In this document: positions 21,363 to 28,773 of the stretch, piece after piece
Numbering within the stretch: position 1 is the stretch's first letter
Layout of the letters: each line of letters begins with the position of its first letter
IMG/VR virus record: IMGVR_UViG_3300025818_000085
Coordinates: 1-33,980 of that record
Source: a virus
Length of the DNA stretch: 33,980 nucleotides
Strand: one strand, 5' to 3'
Position numbers and translations under genes: made by a program
The notes under the pieces: generated by a model
Database searches by the model: none
What the model was told of the DNA's origin: nothing
The model's input: only the letters and a program-made list of their open reading frames with translations

Positions 21363-21849
21363 GAAAGCGAGAGATTTTGCTATTACGTATCATAAAGGAC
21401 AGAAGTATAGAGGGCTGCCGTACATAGAACACTTGCGGCAAGTGGCTACGTTTTTGATATTTGAGCTTGACATTACCGATGGAGACGCGGTTGCGGCTGC
21501 GTACCTTCACGATATATTAGAGGACACTCAATGTACTGCGGAACTGCTTGAGAGAGAGTTCAATCAAGGTATCAATGCGATAGTTAGGGCGCTAACCCGA
21601 TACTCGGGCGAAACCAGCGAAGACTATATTACTAGAATTCACCATGCCGGTCGTTACGCCATGGCAGTAAAAACAGCAGATCGAGTGTGCAATTTAAAAA
21701 ACCTAATAATAGATGCTGAGGAAGGTACTTTAAAACTAAAACTACTAACTCGGTACGAACGCGAGCGTCAAACTATACAACGGTATTTCCCTATGGAATT
21801 TGTCGCGCATCTCGATAAGGTACACTGTTATTTGAGGGGGGTATTATGA
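21352..21849 (+). CDS. HD-domain phosphohydrolase, SpoT/MESH1-like
   Basis: 165 aa from a GTG start with GGAG 6 nt upstream. The HD_4 pattern of the (p)ppGpp hydrolase domain is complete: YHKGQKYRGLPYIEHLRQVA (H27), AAYLHDILEDT (H53, D54, E57, D58) and VKTADRVCNL (D110, N114). The length equals a stand-alone hydrolase (small alarmone hydrolase/MESH1 class), with no synthetase domain. Expected reaction: removal of pyrophosphate from ppGpp or a related nucleotide in the cytoplasm. It is placed in the replication operon, so it may keep the host out of the stringent response or trim a nucleotide signal. The substrate is inferred. Confidence 0.8.
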   Translation: MLVKKARDFAITYHKGQKYRGLPYIEHLRQVATFLIFELDITDGDAVAAAYLHDILEDTQCTAELLEREFNQGINAIVRALTRYSGETSEDYITRIHHAGRYAMAVKTADRVCNLKNLIIDAEEGTLKLKLLTRYERERQTIQRYFPMEFVAHLDKVHCYLRGVL

Positions 21850-22994
21850 GCGCACATTCACTATTCGGCGCATCCGCCGCACACATTTGGACTAACTGTA
21901 CGGCACAGCCATGCTTGGCTTCACAAGCTAAAACATTTGAGGAGTCCAGTGATTATGCTAACGAAGGGATCACGGCGCATAATATAGCCGCCGAGATTTT
22001 AAAAGGCACGTTCTTACGAAATCTCTGCCGCGGATCGACAGGCCCCTTCGGTTCTTTACCCGACGAGATGATCGACGCAATTATCATGTACGTGAATTAC
22101 GTGCGGCGACACGTTAAGAAAACCAGTAAGCTATATGTAGAGCAACGTATCCGCCTAGACTCTATTGACGGTGGTCACTTTTTTGGCACGGCAGATGCTA
22201 TCGTTTCGTCCAAGACAACACTAACGGTTATCGATTTTAAGTACGGCCAAGGCATTAGTGTGCAACCAGAGAACAACCCCCAACTGCTTTACTATTTGTT
22301 GGGCGCACTAGAGCTTGAAGGGCTGGACATCCTGTGCGGTAAAAAGTTTTATGTAGCCATTGTGCAACCACGGATGGATAAAGACCCAATCCGTAAAGTT
22401 GAAGTGCCGGCTCGATCGTTGATTGCGTTTCAAGCGTTTCTCGAAGGAAGGTACGAGAAGGTAAAAGAAGACCCAGAATACCGCCAAGGCCCATGGTGCC
22501 AGTTTTGTAAAGTCAAAGGCGTGTGCCCAGAGCTTAAACGCATCAGCAACGTCACGACTAAAACCGATATTGAAGGTGATGTTACGTCGTTACCGGAGGT
22601 GGAGCAGTTAAGCATGGACACAATCAGCAAGGTACTAGAAAACGCCAGTGCTATAAAGAAGTGGTTGACAGCGGTTGAGACCTATGGTTATAATCTAGCG
22701 TTAGAAGGTTGTGAGATTCCGAGACATAAATTAGTATTAGGTGGCCGAGCCACCAGAAAATGGATTAGTGAGAGTAAAGTTGCTGAAGAATTACAGAGCA
22801 AATATGGCCTCGATATTTTCGATATTAAACTCAAGTCTCCAGCCCAGATGGAAAAGTTAGTCGATGACAAGGAGGTTGTGCAACAATATGTAATGGTGCC
22901 AGAGAAAAAACCGGTACTGGTTTCGGACACCGATAAAAGAGAGCCTTATAATTTAGGCAACGAGTTAACAAGTTTATTAGAACAAGGAGATTAA
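21846..22994 (+). CDS. DUF2800 protein, PD-(D/E)XK Cas4/RecB-like nuclease
   Basis: 382 aa. Motifs: N-terminal HSLFGASAAHIWTNC (DUF2800 opening), TAHNIAAEIL, GTADAIV (D117), LTVIDFKYGQG (D130, K132), NPQLLYYLLGAL (Q146, Y149) and a Cys-rich stretch WCQFCKVKGVCPEL. These are the catalytic D, D-x-K and QxxxY of RecB-type nucleases, plus Cys residues that in Cas4-like enzymes hold an iron-sulphur cluster. It likely processes DNA ends for recombination. It overlaps the HD gene (ATGA) and precedes the DUF2815 gene by 1 nt, a pairing very common in phages. Confidence 0.85.
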   Translation: MSAHSLFGASAAHIWTNCTAQPCLASQAKTFEESSDYANEGITAHNIAAEILKGTFLRNLCRGSTGPFGSLPDEMIDAIIMYVNYVRRHVKKTSKLYVEQRIRLDSIDGGHFFGTADAIVSSKTTLTVIDFKYGQGISVQPENNPQLLYYLLGALELEGLDILCGKKFYVAIVQPRMDKDPIRKVEVPARSLIAFQAFLEGRYEKVKEDPEYRQGPWCQFCKVKGVCPELKRISNVTTKTDIEGDVTSLPEVEQLSMDTISKVLENASAIKKWLTAVETYGYNLALEGCEIPRHKLVLGGRATRKWISESKVAEELQSKYGLDIFDIKLKSPAQMEKLVDDKEVVQQYVMVPEKKPVLVSDTDKREPYNLGNELTSLLEQGD

Positions 22995-22995
22995 A

Positions 22996-23601
22996 ATGGC
23001 AAAACAAAGTTACAAGAATAATGTGGTCACCCCAGTGGGCAGACTATCGTACCCGTATTTAGTAGATAAGTTAGTTACTCAAATAGAAGGTAAGGTAGTC
23101 GAGAAGTGGTGCGTAGACTTGCTATTCCCCAAAGACACAGACCTATCGTTGTTAAATAAAATCGTTAAGGATTTAATTAAAGAACAATGGCCAAAAGCCA
23201 CGCCCGAGTTGCTTAAGAAGATTCGAGGGCCCTTTAAAGAGGGCAACGCAAACCTCGATAAAGAAGGTGAGATAAAGGCTGGGTACGAAGATATGATTTA
23301 TGTTTCGTTGGATACTAAAAACCAAGCTCCGATACTCAAGCACGCTACCGGCGAGCTTATGACCCCAGAGGATGGACGCAATGAGTTGTACGGTGGGTGT
23401 TATGGTCGCGCTTTAGTTAACGCCGGAACGTATGACCACCTTGGCAATAGGGGCGTTAAGTTCTACCTAGCCGCTGTCCAAAAGCACCGAGACGGTGAGC
23501 CAATGGGCGACGGTAAAACGACGTCAGCCCAAGTCGATAAACTTATGGAGGCGTTTGACGATCAAGAGGCCGCAACAGATAACTCAGATTTGTTGAGCTA
23601 A
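22996..23601 (+). CDS. DUF2815 single-stranded-DNA-binding-like protein
   Basis: 201 aa. The pattern TPVGRLSYPYL, WCVDLLFPKDTDL, a KxxK-x-x-x-GPFKEGN turn, YVSLDTK, GGCYGRALVNAGTY and GVKFYLAAVQKHRDGE matches the DUF2815 family, viewed as phage SSB (OB-fold). The acidic C-terminus (FDDQEAATDNSDLLS) is like SSB tails that contact replication partners. Gene order DUF2800-DUF2815-polymerase is classic. It coats unwound DNA during replication and recombination. Confidence 0.85.
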   Translation: MAKQSYKNNVVTPVGRLSYPYLVDKLVTQIEGKVVEKWCVDLLFPKDTDLSLLNKIVKDLIKEQWPKATPELLKKIRGPFKEGNANLDKEGEIKAGYEDMIYVSLDTKNQAPILKHATGELMTPEDGRNELYGGCYGRALVNAGTYDHLGNRGVKFYLAAVQKHRDGEPMGDGKTTSAQVDKLMEAFDDQEAATDNSDLLS

Positions 23602-23610
23602 GGCGCACTC

Positions 23611-25536
23611 ATGCTATATATCGACTTCGAAACAAGGTCGTATTGCGACCTAACAGCCAGTGGTTCGTGGCGATACGCACAAGACCCAACTACCGAGATT
23701 TTGTGCATGGCCTACGCTTTCTCAGATACTGAGCCTAAACTAGTAATAGGCTCAGAGCTGCCAGATATAGTAGCTTTGCACATTGATATGGGCGGGATCG
23801 TTGAGGCGCACAATGCCATGTTTGAGCGAGCATTATGGGAGTCTATATGCGTAAAGAAATATGGATGGCCAGAGATAAAGCCGGAGCAATGGCGATGCTC
23901 CGCAGCATTGTGCGCCCGATGGGGCGTCCCTCGAGATTTGAAGACTGCTCCAATCGCCTTGGATCTACAAGAACATAAAGACACCGAAGGCCGGACTATC
24001 ATGCTTCAACTAAGTAAGCCCCGAAAGACTAAAGACGGGCTTGCCTATCTCGAGGACGATACTAAACTCAAGAAGCTGTACGACTACTGTCTTCAAGACG
24101 TTCGTACTGAACGAGCAATTAGCCATCAGTTCACCCAAGACTTTGGTTTTGAGAAGAAAGTGTGGGCCCTAGACCAGCGGATCAATTACCGTGGCGTACC
24201 CGTTGATCGGCAAGGCGTCGAGAACGCACTAGAGCTACTCGCCCTATACGCCGAACAGCTTGATAAAGAAGCCAAAGAAATAACCGGCGGTATCGCAGTA
24301 AGCCAACGAGATAAATTAATCGAGTGGGCCAACGCGCGCAGTGTCGGTTTGCAATCTTTGACTAAAGAAGCCGTGGCCGATTGCCTCGACTGGGTAAAAG
24401 ATAAAGAAGTGAAACGTGTATTAGAGATTCGTTCACAATATAAAACGTCCACCGCCAAGTATCAACGGTTACTATCCAGTATGTCAGAAGGCGACCGGAT
24501 TCGAGATGCGTTTGTTTACTATGGCGCACTAACCGGACGATGGGCTGGCCGCTTGGTTCAGTTCCAAAATTTACCCAAAGGTTCCGTCGCATCCGATCAG
24601 ATCGACGACGTGGTGGATTCTGTGGTTAAAAAGGATATTGCCAAAATAAACGCACACGAGGTTGCCCCTATGTTGCAATTGTCTAGTTGCATTAGGGGTA
24701 TGATAGCCTCGCCCACAGGGAAGTCCCTATATGTGGCGGATTTCGCCGCTATTGAAGCCCGGGTCGTTTCGTGGCTTGCGAATTGTAATTTAGCACTAGA
24801 ACAATTTAAAAAAGGAGATGATTTGTATGTTACCATGGCCGCCAAAATATATAACGTTACTGAAACCGAGGTTACCAAAGCCCAGAGGCAATTGGGTAAG
24901 GCTGCTATTCTCGGTGCTGGCTATGGCATGGGCCATAAAACCTTTCATCGGACTTGCGCGTCGTGGGGAATGGAAGTCTCGGAGGAGTTAGCTCAGTCCG
25001 CCATTGCCACGTACCGTTCTGTGTATAGCGAAATCCGGGATTTGTGGAGACACACCGAGCTGGCGGCTACCAACGCCATTCGGTATGGTAAGCCTGTGAC
25101 TGTGGGGAAGGTCACCTGGTTTATGCACGAGGGCAACCTACACTGTAAGCTACCGAGCGGTCGGAGCTTGACGTATCGTAAAGCTCGACTCAAAGCCAAA
25201 GAAACCCCATGGGGCGGCGAGAGCTATGAGATACTGTATTACGGTTCTCGAGAGAAGGGGGCTAAGTGGGTTGAGATAGACACGTACGGTGGGAAGCTGG
25301 TGGAGAATATCACACAAGCCATTGCCCGAGACTTATTAGCCGAAGCGATGTTTAGGCTAGAGGATGCCGGGTATGATATAGTCATGCACGTACATGACGA
25401 GGTAGTCTGTGAGGTTCCCGACAACTCTACCAAGTCGTTGTCAGAGTATGAAGCTATTATGGCTCAGGTGCCTACATGGGCAGAGGGTATACCGATTGAC
25501 GTTGAAGGTTGGGTCGGTAAGAGATTTAAAAAATAG
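23611..25536 (+). CDS. Family A DNA polymerase with 3'-5' exonuclease
   Basis: 641 aa. Exonuclease motifs: I DFET (D5, E7), II EAHNAMFERALWE, III YCLQDVRTERA. Polymerase motifs: GRWAGRLVQFQNLP (fingers entry), A YVADFAAIEARV (D about 376), B RQLGKAAILGAGYGMG, C HVHDEV (D about 595). All catalytic acids are present, so both activities are expected. It resembles T7-type and other phage family A enzymes in domain order and lacks a 5' nuclease domain. It replicates the genome with the primase-helicase and SSB-like protein. Ends in the TTTAAAAAATAGGAG junction motif. Confidence 0.95.
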   Translation: MLYIDFETRSYCDLTASGSWRYAQDPTTEILCMAYAFSDTEPKLVIGSELPDIVALHIDMGGIVEAHNAMFERALWESICVKKYGWPEIKPEQWRCSAALCARWGVPRDLKTAPIALDLQEHKDTEGRTIMLQLSKPRKTKDGLAYLEDDTKLKKLYDYCLQDVRTERAISHQFTQDFGFEKKVWALDQRINYRGVPVDRQGVENALELLALYAEQLDKEAKEITGGIAVSQRDKLIEWANARSVGLQSLTKEAVADCLDWVKDKEVKRVLEIRSQYKTSTAKYQRLLSSMSEGDRIRDAFVYYGALTGRWAGRLVQFQNLPKGSVASDQIDDVVDSVVKKDIAKINAHEVAPMLQLSSCIRGMIASPTGKSLYVADFAAIEARVVSWLANCNLALEQFKKGDDLYVTMAAKIYNVTETEVTKAQRQLGKAAILGAGYGMGHKTFHRTCASWGMEVSEELAQSAIATYRSVYSEIRDLWRHTELAATNAIRYGKPVTVGKVTWFMHEGNLHCKLPSGRSLTYRKARLKAKETPWGGESYEILYYGSREKGAKWVEIDTYGGKLVENITQAIARDLLAEAMFRLEDAGYDIVMHVHDEVVCEVPDNSTKSLSEYEAIMAQVPTWAEGIPIDVEGWVGKRFKK

Positions 25537-25539
25537 GAG
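25525..25539 (+). repeat. Cassette junction motif TTTAAAAAATAGGAG, copy 1
   Basis: It gives the last Phe-Lys-Lys-stop codons of the polymerase and the Shine-Dalgarno of the next gene. Identical copies lie at 26438-26452 and 26998-27012. Confidence 0.8.
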
Positions 25540-25548
25540 AGTAAAGAT

Positions 25549-25761
25549 ATGGATTTTGAGTATTTCATGATAGTGGCTTTTATGTTTGCATTTTCATTGC
25601 CTTTTAACCTGGCGGTAATTTTGTTTTTTCTAATGGCTAGAGATATTCATGACTTTGGCGATAGGGTAATCGGCTATTCTGGCGTTTTTTGTTATGCCTT
25701 TTTTATGGTTGTATTTGATGTTATCGTAGTTGGTATGCTGGTCGAATACACAAAAATGTAA
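25549..25761 (+). CDS. Small membrane protein, two transmembrane segments
   Basis: 70 aa. Hydrophobic helices at about residues 5-28 (FMIVAFMFAFSLPFNLAVILFF) and 43-65 (SGVFCYAFFMVV, then VIVVGMLV), separated by a short polar loop (ARDIHDFGDR). Strong Shine-Dalgarno AGGAG. AT-rich compared with the polymerase. No family recognised. It is the first of a run of small AT-rich genes bounded by the TTTAAAAAATAGGAG junction motif. Confidence 0.65.
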   Translation: MDFEYFMIVAFMFAFSLPFNLAVILFFLMARDIHDFGDRVIGYSGVFCYAFFMVVFDVIVVGMLVEYTKM

Positions 25762-25777
25762 ATAGGAGGATAAAGAT

Positions 25778-25864
25778 ATGGATATAGATATGGTGTTGGT
25801 TTCGGTGTTGATTTCTTTATTATCAATAATAATATCAGTCATAAATATAGGCCTATATAGATAG
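25778..25864 (+). CDS. 28-aa single-transmembrane peptide
   Basis: ATG at 25778, Shine-Dalgarno AGGAGG, stop TAG at 25864. Sequence: MDIDMVLVSVLISLLSIIIS then VINIGLYR, a short acidic N-terminus followed by one hydrophobic helix and a basic end. The leader over 24 bp (25760-25783) copies the leader and first codons of the previous membrane gene (25531-25554; 22 of 24 identical), suggesting origin by duplication of the junction. Confidence 0.5.
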   Translation: MDIDMVLVSVLISLLSIIISVINIGLYR

Positions 25865-25873
25865 ATTTAAAAA

Positions 25874-26449
25874 ATGACGATTACTTCTATTATCAACGTA
25901 GTTACGTATCCAATTGCTGTAGGGTTTCGGTATTTGTTTTGGTTTTTAATTTACGCAAATTGGGACAAGCGTATGTTTTATTTTTGTTGGGATCTGTTTG
26001 CGTATCTGTATAAACTATCTCCAACTTGGAATTACGATACAGAATGTCGCCTGTATCGTAGGTTCTCGACCCGTTTTTTTCGAGCTTTGAGGTATCGCTA
26101 TCGACTAAGAGACGGTTTCCGATTGCTTCAACAATTACGTACAACCCTCCCGATTACAGAGACGGTTCCTGTTAGGGAATTAAAAGCTGGTCGGGAACAT
26201 ATATACATGCAATCAGATACCTTTTATCTGTACGGGCTGTATAATTCGTTCCGAGTCTTGAAAGCCCCCGGTAATATGTCTTTTTTAGCTCGCGGGATCG
26301 CATTATTTTATTACGGATTCGCAACCGAGTATTACGCACAGTATTACCGCCACTCAGAATTGCATATGTGTAAGGTTGAAGATGCGACGCGCGCCCTAAA
26401 CAAGCTTTTTAATTTAGATCAAAAATTCCGTAAATACTTTAAAAAATAG
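25874..26449 (+). CDS. Aromatic and Arg-rich protein, possibly membrane-associated
   Basis: 191 aa with an N-terminal hydrophobic stretch (TYPIAVGFRYLFWFLIYANW, about residues 11-30) and a strikingly basic, Tyr/Phe/Arg-rich middle (RLYRRFSTRFFRALRYRYRL). The C-terminus is helical (RALNKLFNLDQKFRKYFKK) and ends with the same Phe-Lys-Lys-stop junction as the polymerase. No Shine-Dalgarno is evident. No family recognised; membrane or nucleic-acid contact are both plausible. Confidence 0.55.
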   Translation: MTITSIINVVTYPIAVGFRYLFWFLIYANWDKRMFYFCWDLFAYLYKLSPTWNYDTECRLYRRFSTRFFRALRYRYRLRDGFRLLQQLRTTLPITETVPVRELKAGREHIYMQSDTFYLYGLYNSFRVLKAPGNMSFLARGIALFYYGFATEYYAQYYRHSELHMCKVEDATRALNKLFNLDQKFRKYFKK

Positions 26450-26452
26450 GAG
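26438..26452 (+). repeat. Cassette junction motif TTTAAAAAATAGGAG, copy 2
   Basis: Last codons and stop of the Arg-rich gene plus the Shine-Dalgarno of the MT-A70 gene; identical to 25525-25539. Confidence 0.8.
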
Positions 26453-26459
26453 AATAGAT

Positions 26460-27002
26460 ATGGAACAGATACCGTTTCCAAATAAGAAATATCAGATTAT
26501 TTATGCAGATCCACCTTGGAGTTATAGAGATAAGGCACTTGCAGGTAATAGGGGTGCGGGATGTAAGTATCAGACGCAAAATAAAGATTGGATTGATAGC
26601 CTTCCGGTTTCAGAGATTGCAGACAAAGATTGTTTGTTGTTTTTATGGGTAACAATGCCGAAGTTGAATGAATGTTGGGATTTGATAAGCAAATGGGGGT
26701 TTGAGTATAAAACTGTTGCATTTACTTGGGTCAAGAAAAACAAGAAGTCGGACTCTTGGTTTTGGGGTATGGGGAGTTGGACAAGAGCCAATGCAGAATT
26801 GTGTTTATTGGCTACTAAAGGAAGGCCAAAAAGAATAAACGCAGGTGTTCATTCTATAATAGATACGCCAATCCAAAAGCACTCGCAAAAACCACAAGAA
26901 GTGAGAGACAGGATAATCGAGTTAGTTGGTGATTTGCCACGCATAGAATTATTTGCCCGAAATACAACAGATGGCTGGGATGTTTGGGGCAATGAGGTTT
27001 AA
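26460..27002 (+). CDS. MT-A70 family adenine-N6 DNA methyltransferase
   Basis: 180 aa. DPPW at residues 17-20 (IIYADPPWSY) is the catalytic motif of N6-adenine methylases. LFLWVTMPKL and FTWVKKN follow, and the C-terminus HSQKPQEVRDRIIEL then PRIELFARNTTDGWDVWGNE is diagnostic of the MT-A70/Ime4-like phage family. It is full length for the short phage type, without a visible target-recognition domain. It is AT-rich compared with the core operon and flanked by identical junction motifs (26438-26452, 26998-27012), so it is probably a mobile cassette. It likely modifies phage DNA against host restriction. Confidence 0.92.
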   Translation: MEQIPFPNKKYQIIYADPPWSYRDKALAGNRGAGCKYQTQNKDWIDSLPVSEIADKDCLLFLWVTMPKLNECWDLISKWGFEYKTVAFTWVKKNKKSDSWFWGMGSWTRANAELCLLATKGRPKRINAGVHSIIDTPIQKHSQKPQEVRDRIIELVGDLPRIELFARNTTDGWDVWGNEV

Positions 27003-27012
27003 AAAATAGGAG
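26998..27012 (+). repeat. Cassette junction motif TTTAAAAAATAGGAG, copy 3
   Basis: Identical 15-mer, but here the frame is different: the MT-A70 gene stops at the TAA inside it. The rest supplies the Shine-Dalgarno of the next gene. Confidence 0.8.
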
Positions 27013-27017
27013 TTGCC

Positions 27018-27368
27018 ATGATAAATTGGTTTAGAAAAAAGAAGTTGATAGAAAAGTTGATAAAAAAGTACAACGTGCCAACAGAGCTACAAAAAGACTT
27101 AGTCGCTGTTACAGATAAGTATTTTGTAATTGAGTGGTTCTACGATAATTATGATGATGTCATTCGTTGCTTTATTTACGGCCGCCAACCCGACGGTACC
27201 TTAGGTGACCGCAAAGGAACGACATGGTTCGAGAGGACTGGTCTCGCCGTTTGGGAAACGGACAACTTAGATAGAATACGCGACGACATAAATGCACTGT
27301 GCGACTTAGAAGTTCAAGCTGATTCGTTAAAAAGAAGACGACGTGTTATGCGAGATAGATTTTTATGA
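27018..27368 (+). CDS. Unknown protein, third member of the 'AVTDKYF' small family
   Basis: 116 aa. A basic N-terminal helix (INWFRKKKLIEKLIKKY) precedes the family core LVAVTDKYFVIEWF, then VIRCFIYGRQPDGTLGD, matching the two proteins encoded at 6987-7415 and 7412-7765. The C-terminal part is helical and Arg-rich (DSLKRRRRVMRDRFL). It starts after junction motif copy 3 (TAGGAG). It is transcribed with early genes, unlike its relatives in the structural operon. Function unknown. Confidence 0.6.
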   Translation: MINWFRKKKLIEKLIKKYNVPTELQKDLVAVTDKYFVIEWFYDNYDDVIRCFIYGRQPDGTLGDRKGTTWFERTGLAVWETDNLDRIRDDINALCDLEVQADSLKRRRRVMRDRFL

Positions 27369-27388
27369 GGATTTGAGGTATACTATAA

Positions 27389-27504
27389 GTACGCATTTGA
27401 TAGCTATGCTGTCTATGCCTTGATAAAATATACTATCGAATGTGTACCACAGGCCCAATACCAGTTAACAAAAAGAATAATTACTTAAACATTTGATTGG
27501 GCCT
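27389..27504 (+). ncRNA. Candidate structured RNA: two stem-loops before the resolvase gene
   Basis: In the 147-bp gap before ruvC, 27389-27403 (GTACGCATTTGATAG) pairs over 15 bp with 27433-27447 (CTATCGAATGTGTAC), including two G-U wobbles. A second inverted repeat AGGCCCAAT (27451-27459) / ATTGGGCCT (27496-27504) follows directly, its end 11 nt before the ruvC ATG. A TATACT box (27379-27384) lies just upstream, so a transcript could start near the first stem. This could be a leader controlling ruvC or an independent RNA. Confidence 0.4.
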
Positions 27505-27515
27505 TACAATTTAAT

Positions 27516-27995
27516 ATGACAAACAAACAATCTATTATTGCACTTGATCTAGGAACCACTTGCGGGTGGGCCATTAAACACAATAACCGCACGCATTCCG
27601 GGGTGTTTAAACTAGCCCCCAGTCGGTTTGATTCATACGACCAACGGTTTATTACGTTTCGTAAAAGCCTACAAGAGCTAATAGCCAAACGATTTAAGGA
27701 CGCAGATCTCAGTACGGTACAAGTGTTCTATGAAGAAGTGAGGCAGTCCCAAGCCCCCGACGCAGCCCACATGTATGGCGGCTACAAAACCGTGTTAACG
27801 TGTTTTTGTTTAGATCATGGCATATCGTATAAGGGCGTGGGCGTAAAGACGATCAAGAAGTTTATTACTGGCACTGGCTCGGCTGGCAAAGATAAAGTCA
27901 TAGACAGTGTGCGTAAGCTCGGCCACTACCCAGAAGACGACAATGAAGCCGATGCCATCTCTATTTTGTACTACGGACTGGACTATTTATCGTAG
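27516..27995 (+). CDS. RuvC-like Holliday junction resolvase
   Basis: 159 aa. RNase H-fold endonuclease that cuts branched DNA before packaging. Acidic motifs: LDLGTTCGWA (D11), VFYEEV (E73/E74), and PEDDNEADAISIL (D146 with D141/D142), preceded by GKDKVIDSVRKLG. Length and layout fit phage RuvC proteins. No clear Shine-Dalgarno lies before the ATG at 27516; the upstream region folds into the inverted repeats described separately, so translation may be structure-dependent. It is the last rightward gene, facing the lysis genes. Confidence 0.85.
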   Translation: MTNKQSIIALDLGTTCGWAIKHNNRTHSGVFKLAPSRFDSYDQRFITFRKSLQELIAKRFKDADLSTVQVFYEEVRQSQAPDAAHMYGGYKTVLTCFCLDHGISYKGVGVKTIKKFITGTGSAGKDKVIDSVRKLGHYPEDDNEADAISILYYGLDYLS

Positions 27996-28012
27996 GGCTT
28001 AACCAAGCTCAG

Positions 28013-28135
28013 TTATAGCCAAGATTGCCACGTAATAGAAAGCGCATAAAACAATAGTAGCCATGTGACTAAGACGGCACACCCGAATATAGCCAGTAGC
28101 ACCACACAAATGGCATATAGTATTGTTTTTATCAC
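28013..28135 (-). CDS. 40-aa small membrane protein at the end of the lysis cluster
   Basis: GTG start at 28135-28133 shares its G with the TAG stop of the preceding gene, and the frame ends TAA at 28013. Sequence: MIKTILYAICVVLLAIFGC, then AVLVTWLLLFYALSITWQ, almost wholly hydrophobic with a Lys near the N-terminus. It may be a holin-like or spanin-like partner. The overlap and composition favour this frame over the longer alternative frame across the same DNA. Unconfirmed. Confidence 0.45.
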   Translation of the reverse strand: MIKTILYAICVVLLAIFGCAVLVTWLLLFYALSITWQSWL

Positions 28136-28533
28136 TAGACAATATCCAATTTAAAACCAGTTGGATAGGTTGCCAGTAGCTTATTAAGCGCATTCTTGGA
28201 ATACGACACAGCCAATTGTCGGGGGTGCCCCATAAACTCCCAGTCTTTGCCGACTAAGATACACCCTTCAATATCCGATATGAAATTACCCGCATGAATA
28301 AGGATGCCCGATCGCCCCGGAACATTTAACACAACAAACGCTTCGGGGTATTTCACACTGGTGTGATTGGTAACGTTGTATTGCCCCCACGGGATGCACG
28401 ACACATTCCGCATATTACGCTGCCACGGTAACTCTAAAGTCTTACACACCTCGGTACCGTCCGAAGTGTGTATCGCTCCGAGTATACCCCGATTGCTTTC
28501 TATTTCTCGGTTAAGAGTTAGCAGAGGGGTCAT
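28135..28533 (-). CDS. DUF5675-like protein, candidate cell-wall or lysis function
   Basis: 132 aa from the ATG at 28533; an upstream in-frame TTG adds 9 codons. GAIHTSDGTEVCKTLELPWQ, IPWGQYNV and the segment SGILIHAGNFISDIEGCILVG match the DUF5675 pattern found in phage lysis or tail regions. The H-x-G-N then G-C-I arrangement recalls the H...G-C of L,D-transpeptidase-like enzymes, so a peptidoglycan role is possible, but this is inference. It overlaps the upstream membrane gene by 23 nt and is coupled to the small downstream membrane gene. Confidence 0.7.
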   Translation of the reverse strand: MTPLLTLNREIESNRGILGAIHTSDGTEVCKTLELPWQRNMRNVSCIPWGQYNVTNHTSVKYPEAFVVLNVPGRSGILIHAGNFISDIEGCILVGKDWEFMGHPRQLAVSYSKNALNKLLATYPTGFKLDIV

Positions 28534-28759
28534 TTTTCGCTTTGTCGAAGTTACAAGCAACCAAGTTTACTAGAGCCATTACCCCTTTTAGCTTTTTATC
28601 TTTAACGGCTGATGACACTGCGGAAGCAATAGTCGCCCCTCCGGTAATAGCCAACGCCAAACTTTGGGGGTCGTCTAGGTACTTAACACTAACGCCCACT
28701 GCACCTGCGCCCGAAGCCGCAAGTAAAACCTTATATAGTGTTTTTAAAAATTTAACCAT
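28511..28759 (-). CDS. Small membrane protein, holin candidate
   Basis: 82 aa. A short basic N-terminus (MVKFLKTLYK) is followed by two hydrophobic Gly/Ala-rich segments, VLLAASGAGAVGVSV and LALAITGGATIASAVSSAV. A charged segment (KDKKLKG) and a polar C-terminus follow. Strong Shine-Dalgarno AAGGAGA. Size, two membrane helices and a lysis neighbourhood fit a class II-like holin, but similar small proteins also occur elsewhere in podovirus virion modules. Function is inferred from context. Confidence 0.5.
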   Translation of the reverse strand: MVKFLKTLYKVLLAASGAGAVGVSVKYLDDPQSLALAITGGATIASAVSSAVKDKKLKGVMALVNLVACNFDKAKNDPSANS

Positions 28760-28773
28760 AGATATCTCCTTAT

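Noticed and set aside
27995-28010. Possible bidirectional terminator between the converging operons (GGGCTT/AAGCTC)
   Set aside because: The stem has only 6 bp with one wobble, and no T-run follows on either strand.
27999-28193. Leftward 64-codon frame overlapping the DUF5675 gene end
   Set aside because: It competes with the 40-aa hydrophobic frame, which has a coupled start. The longer frame overlaps the DUF5675 gene by 59 nt without a good start site.
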